A DNA stretch of 64,000 nt. It comes from Bacillus solitudinis (GTDB lineage Bacteria > Bacillota > Bacilli > Bacillales > Bacillaceae_D). A program made the translations under genes and the position numbers. Shown here piece by piece: positions 62,371-64,000 of the stretch. Under the pieces are notes generated by a model that worked only from the letters and a program-made list of their open reading frames with translations, was not told the origin of the DNA and searched no databases. Every line of letters begins with the position of its first letter. Position 1 is the stretch's first letter. Location of the stretch: positions 2,651,871 to 2,715,870 of the forward strand of contig NZ_KZ454943.1 of the NCBI RefSeq assembly GCF_002797395.1, in the 5' to 3' direction.

Positions 62371-64000
62371 TTAGATGGAGAAAGCGGTAGGATAATAATA
62401 AGCCAACCAAATACAAAACTAAAGCAAAATAAGCGGGGAGTAGATGGATGTAGCTGGTATATCCGATGGCGTAGTGGATGGCTAGTCCTGAGATAAAGGC
62501 TGGAATTCCTCCGAATAAGTAAGCCCACCAAACCCACTTTTGACCTTGGTGAAATCCCCATAAAGATATCATTAAAACGAGTAAGCCAACACTGAGTAAA
62601 GCACTACCGAAACCAGCACGGTCATGAGCGATCACAGGAATGAGCTGCTGATTAAAAGTGTCTAGTGTTTCGGGGGGCATACACAAATAGAAAAGATCGG
62701 TTGCCACAAAAACATGGGTTATGCCGATGTATGAGATGATGATACCACCCAAAATAAATGAGAATCCCAAGAGGACAAAAGCGAACTGTCCATATAATGC
62801 CTGTTTCCACACCATGTGATTATTGCGATTGGCTGACTTTGGGGTACCTTTTAAGTGGCGTGTTTTTAGAAAGCCGTGAAGATAAAATGGAGCCAAAATA
62901 AGCCAAAAAATAAGGTGTAACCAGTCAAAATAACCAAAACCAATAAATAGCAGAATGCCAAGAAAGCCAATGATTGCTGCTATATCTATGGCGTTTTTGG
63001 CCCAGAGTAATTGTGAGCGAATACCATACCTTGCTAAATACATATAGAGTATAGCACCTGAAATCATGGTTCCGGCTAATGTTACTCGGTCATGAGCCAT
63101 AAAATAAAGTATTCGCTCATTAAACAGGGCCAATGAGGCGCGATCCATTTGCAAAAAAAGCTCATCATAGGGAAGAATAATTGTTGTCATACTTACACTT
63201 AAAGCAATGAGCCCACCAATTAACATAAGAAACCCAAACAACCAATAAGAAAACCAACCATATGCAGGCGGAGTTGAGGCTAAGTGACTTGAACTTAGCT
63301 GTGCTTCTTTAATTCGTTTAACAAGACCTGGCCCAGTGTGAACATAGCCACCTGATAGCATGACTAAATTAGCACCAGCTTCAAATAATTTAAGTGCGTC
63401 TATTGGTTCGACGATTTCTCCTACGCTAATAATGGGAAGAGAGAGGTTTTGTTTTTGAATCAACTCAAGTGCGTGAAGATGAGTTTCAATGTTAGTAGAC
63501 GCAGATTCATCTAAAACTAATCCTGAAATAAAAGAAGGGATGGTACCCAGTAAATATTCATCAACCTTATTTGTAGGAATAGCTAAGTATATTGGTTTTG
63601 TTTTTTGGAAATCAAATGCCTCTAGTTTATCTATCATGTCATATTCGATAATAAACAAGTCACTATATGAAGAGAGAGAATGGATCATTTCCACAATTTC
63701 ATTCTTTTCTCCTCTAAGGCGAATGATAAGAGGCTGATTACATTCTAATAACTTAAGCTTTTGAAGGGTCGCTTCTAGTCCAATTGATTCCATCTTGCTA
63801 GGAAACGTTATCTTCCCGTCTGCTCTACTAGGTTTAACTCCTACTTCTGGTTGTTTCGTGACAGGACCAATCTCTAAAAAACCAAATCCTAGGTTCGAGA
63901 AAGCTTTTGTTCCTGATAATAAGGGATCAATTTTTCCCGAGAGTCCAATTGAGTTTCGATAGGTTATTAATTGAATTTCCTTTTTTAATAGTGGAGAAGA
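62351..64000 (-). CDS. Dihydroorotate-dehydrogenase-like protein fused to a membrane domain (5' end outside window)
   Basis: The frame stays open from the right edge to a stop at 62351, so the true start lies beyond 64000. About 550 residues are visible. The first part reads like the class 2 PyrD barrel (NLGFGFLEIGPVTKQPE, then GLEATLQKLKL), with the FMN phosphate-site region VGEIVEPIDALKLFEAGANL and TGPGLVKRIKEA. The usual catalytic NxSSPN motif is not visible where expected (IIEYDM instead). From about residue 250 of the visible part, eight or more membrane helices follow. The role is unknown; it may be a membrane flavoprotein derived from PyrD rather than a pyrimidine enzyme. Confidence 0.7.
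   Translation of the reverse strand, partial: SSPLLKKEIQLITYRNSIGLSGKIDPLLSGTKAFSNLGFGFLEIGPVTKQPEVGVKPSRADGKITFPSKMESIGLEATLQKLKLLECNQPLIIRLRGEKNEIVEMIHSLSSYSDLFIIEYDMIDKLEAFDFQKTKPIYLAIPTNKVDEYLLGTIPSFISGLVLDESASTNIETHLHALELIQKQNLSLPIISVGEIVEPIDALKLFEAGANLVMLSGGYVHTGPGLVKRIKEAQLSSSHLASTPPAYGWFSYWLFGFLMLIGGLIALSVSMTTIILPYDELFLQMDRASLALFNERILYFMAHDRVTLAGTMISGAILYMYLARYGIRSQLLWAKNAIDIAAIIGFLGILLFIGFGYFDWLHLIFWLILAPFYLHGFLKTRHLKGTPKSANRNNHMVWKQALYGQFAFVLLGFSFILGGIIISYIGITHVFVATDLFYLCMPPETLDTFNQQLIPVIAHDRAGFGSALLSVGLLVLMISLWGFHQGQKWVWWAYLFGGIPAFISGLAIHYAIGYTSYIHLLPAYFALVLYLVGLLLSYRFLHLMKEPVS

Overview
The window looks like the chromosome of an AT-rich, spore-forming member of the Bacillaceae. 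The evidence is AT-rich DNA with strong AGGAGG-type ribosome binding sites, a 5S rRNA followed by a long tRNA run in nearly the Bacillus subtilis trnD order, putative Fur, PerR and CcpA-type sites, and a rhamnogalacturonan cluster resembling the B. subtilis yte/ytc/ytd genes. The species cannot be named from this sequence.

Layout. 82-1850: 5S rRNA, 17 tRNA genes and a terminator. 1.9-7.4 kb: coproporphyrinogen oxidase (hemY/cgoX), a Fur-box ABC exporter, an AraC regulator and two small minus-strand genes that share a motif. 7.7-9.8 kb: a methyltransferase, then a decayed glycoside-hydrolase-like gene and empty DNA. 9.8-20.9 kb: a Tad/Flp-type pilus operon (cpaB-, tadZ-, tadA-, tadB-, tadC-, flp-, tadE- and tadG-like genes) interrupted by a von Willebrand A lipoprotein, a secreted protein with a Trp-every-five-residues repeat, and an unknown helical protein.

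21.6-38.6 kb: uronate catabolism. It holds a GH42 beta-galactosidase with an AraC regulator, kdgK, a BASS-family transporter, a LacI-type regulator (KdgR), uxaA, uxaB, a GH105 hydrolase, kdgA, a DeoR regulator, kduD, kduI, uxaC and a uronate-dehydrogenase-like gene. Four copies of an ACAACGTTGT palindrome sit in the kdgK, kdgR, uxaA and uxaC upstream regions and define a probable local regulon. A separate TTCGTT-repeat motif lies at the deoR and kduD promoters.

38.9-58.3 kb: uptake and intracellular breakdown of pectin/rhamnogalacturonan oligosaccharides. It holds two paralogous binding lipoproteins flanking a membrane-anchored AraC sensor (YtdP-like), two ABC permeases (no ATPase encoded here), a toroid-fold protein, an MFS transporter, a KdgF-like cupin, two GH43 enzymes, a GH28, an esterase, a second GH105, a YteS-like lipoprotein and a DUF624 protein. 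Unsaturated galacturonate from the GH105 enzymes would pass through KdgF, KduI and KduD; saturated galacturonate through UxaC, UxaB and UxaA. Both routes meet at 2-keto-3-deoxygluconate and end through KdgK and KdgA.

58.4-64 kb: catalase, a PerR-box Dps, a hairpin-rich intergenic region, a succinate-semialdehyde-type dehydrogenase, and a minus-strand gene running off the right edge that joins a dihydroorotate-dehydrogenase-like barrel to a multi-spanning membrane domain. No insertion sequence, prophage or CRISPR array was recognised.
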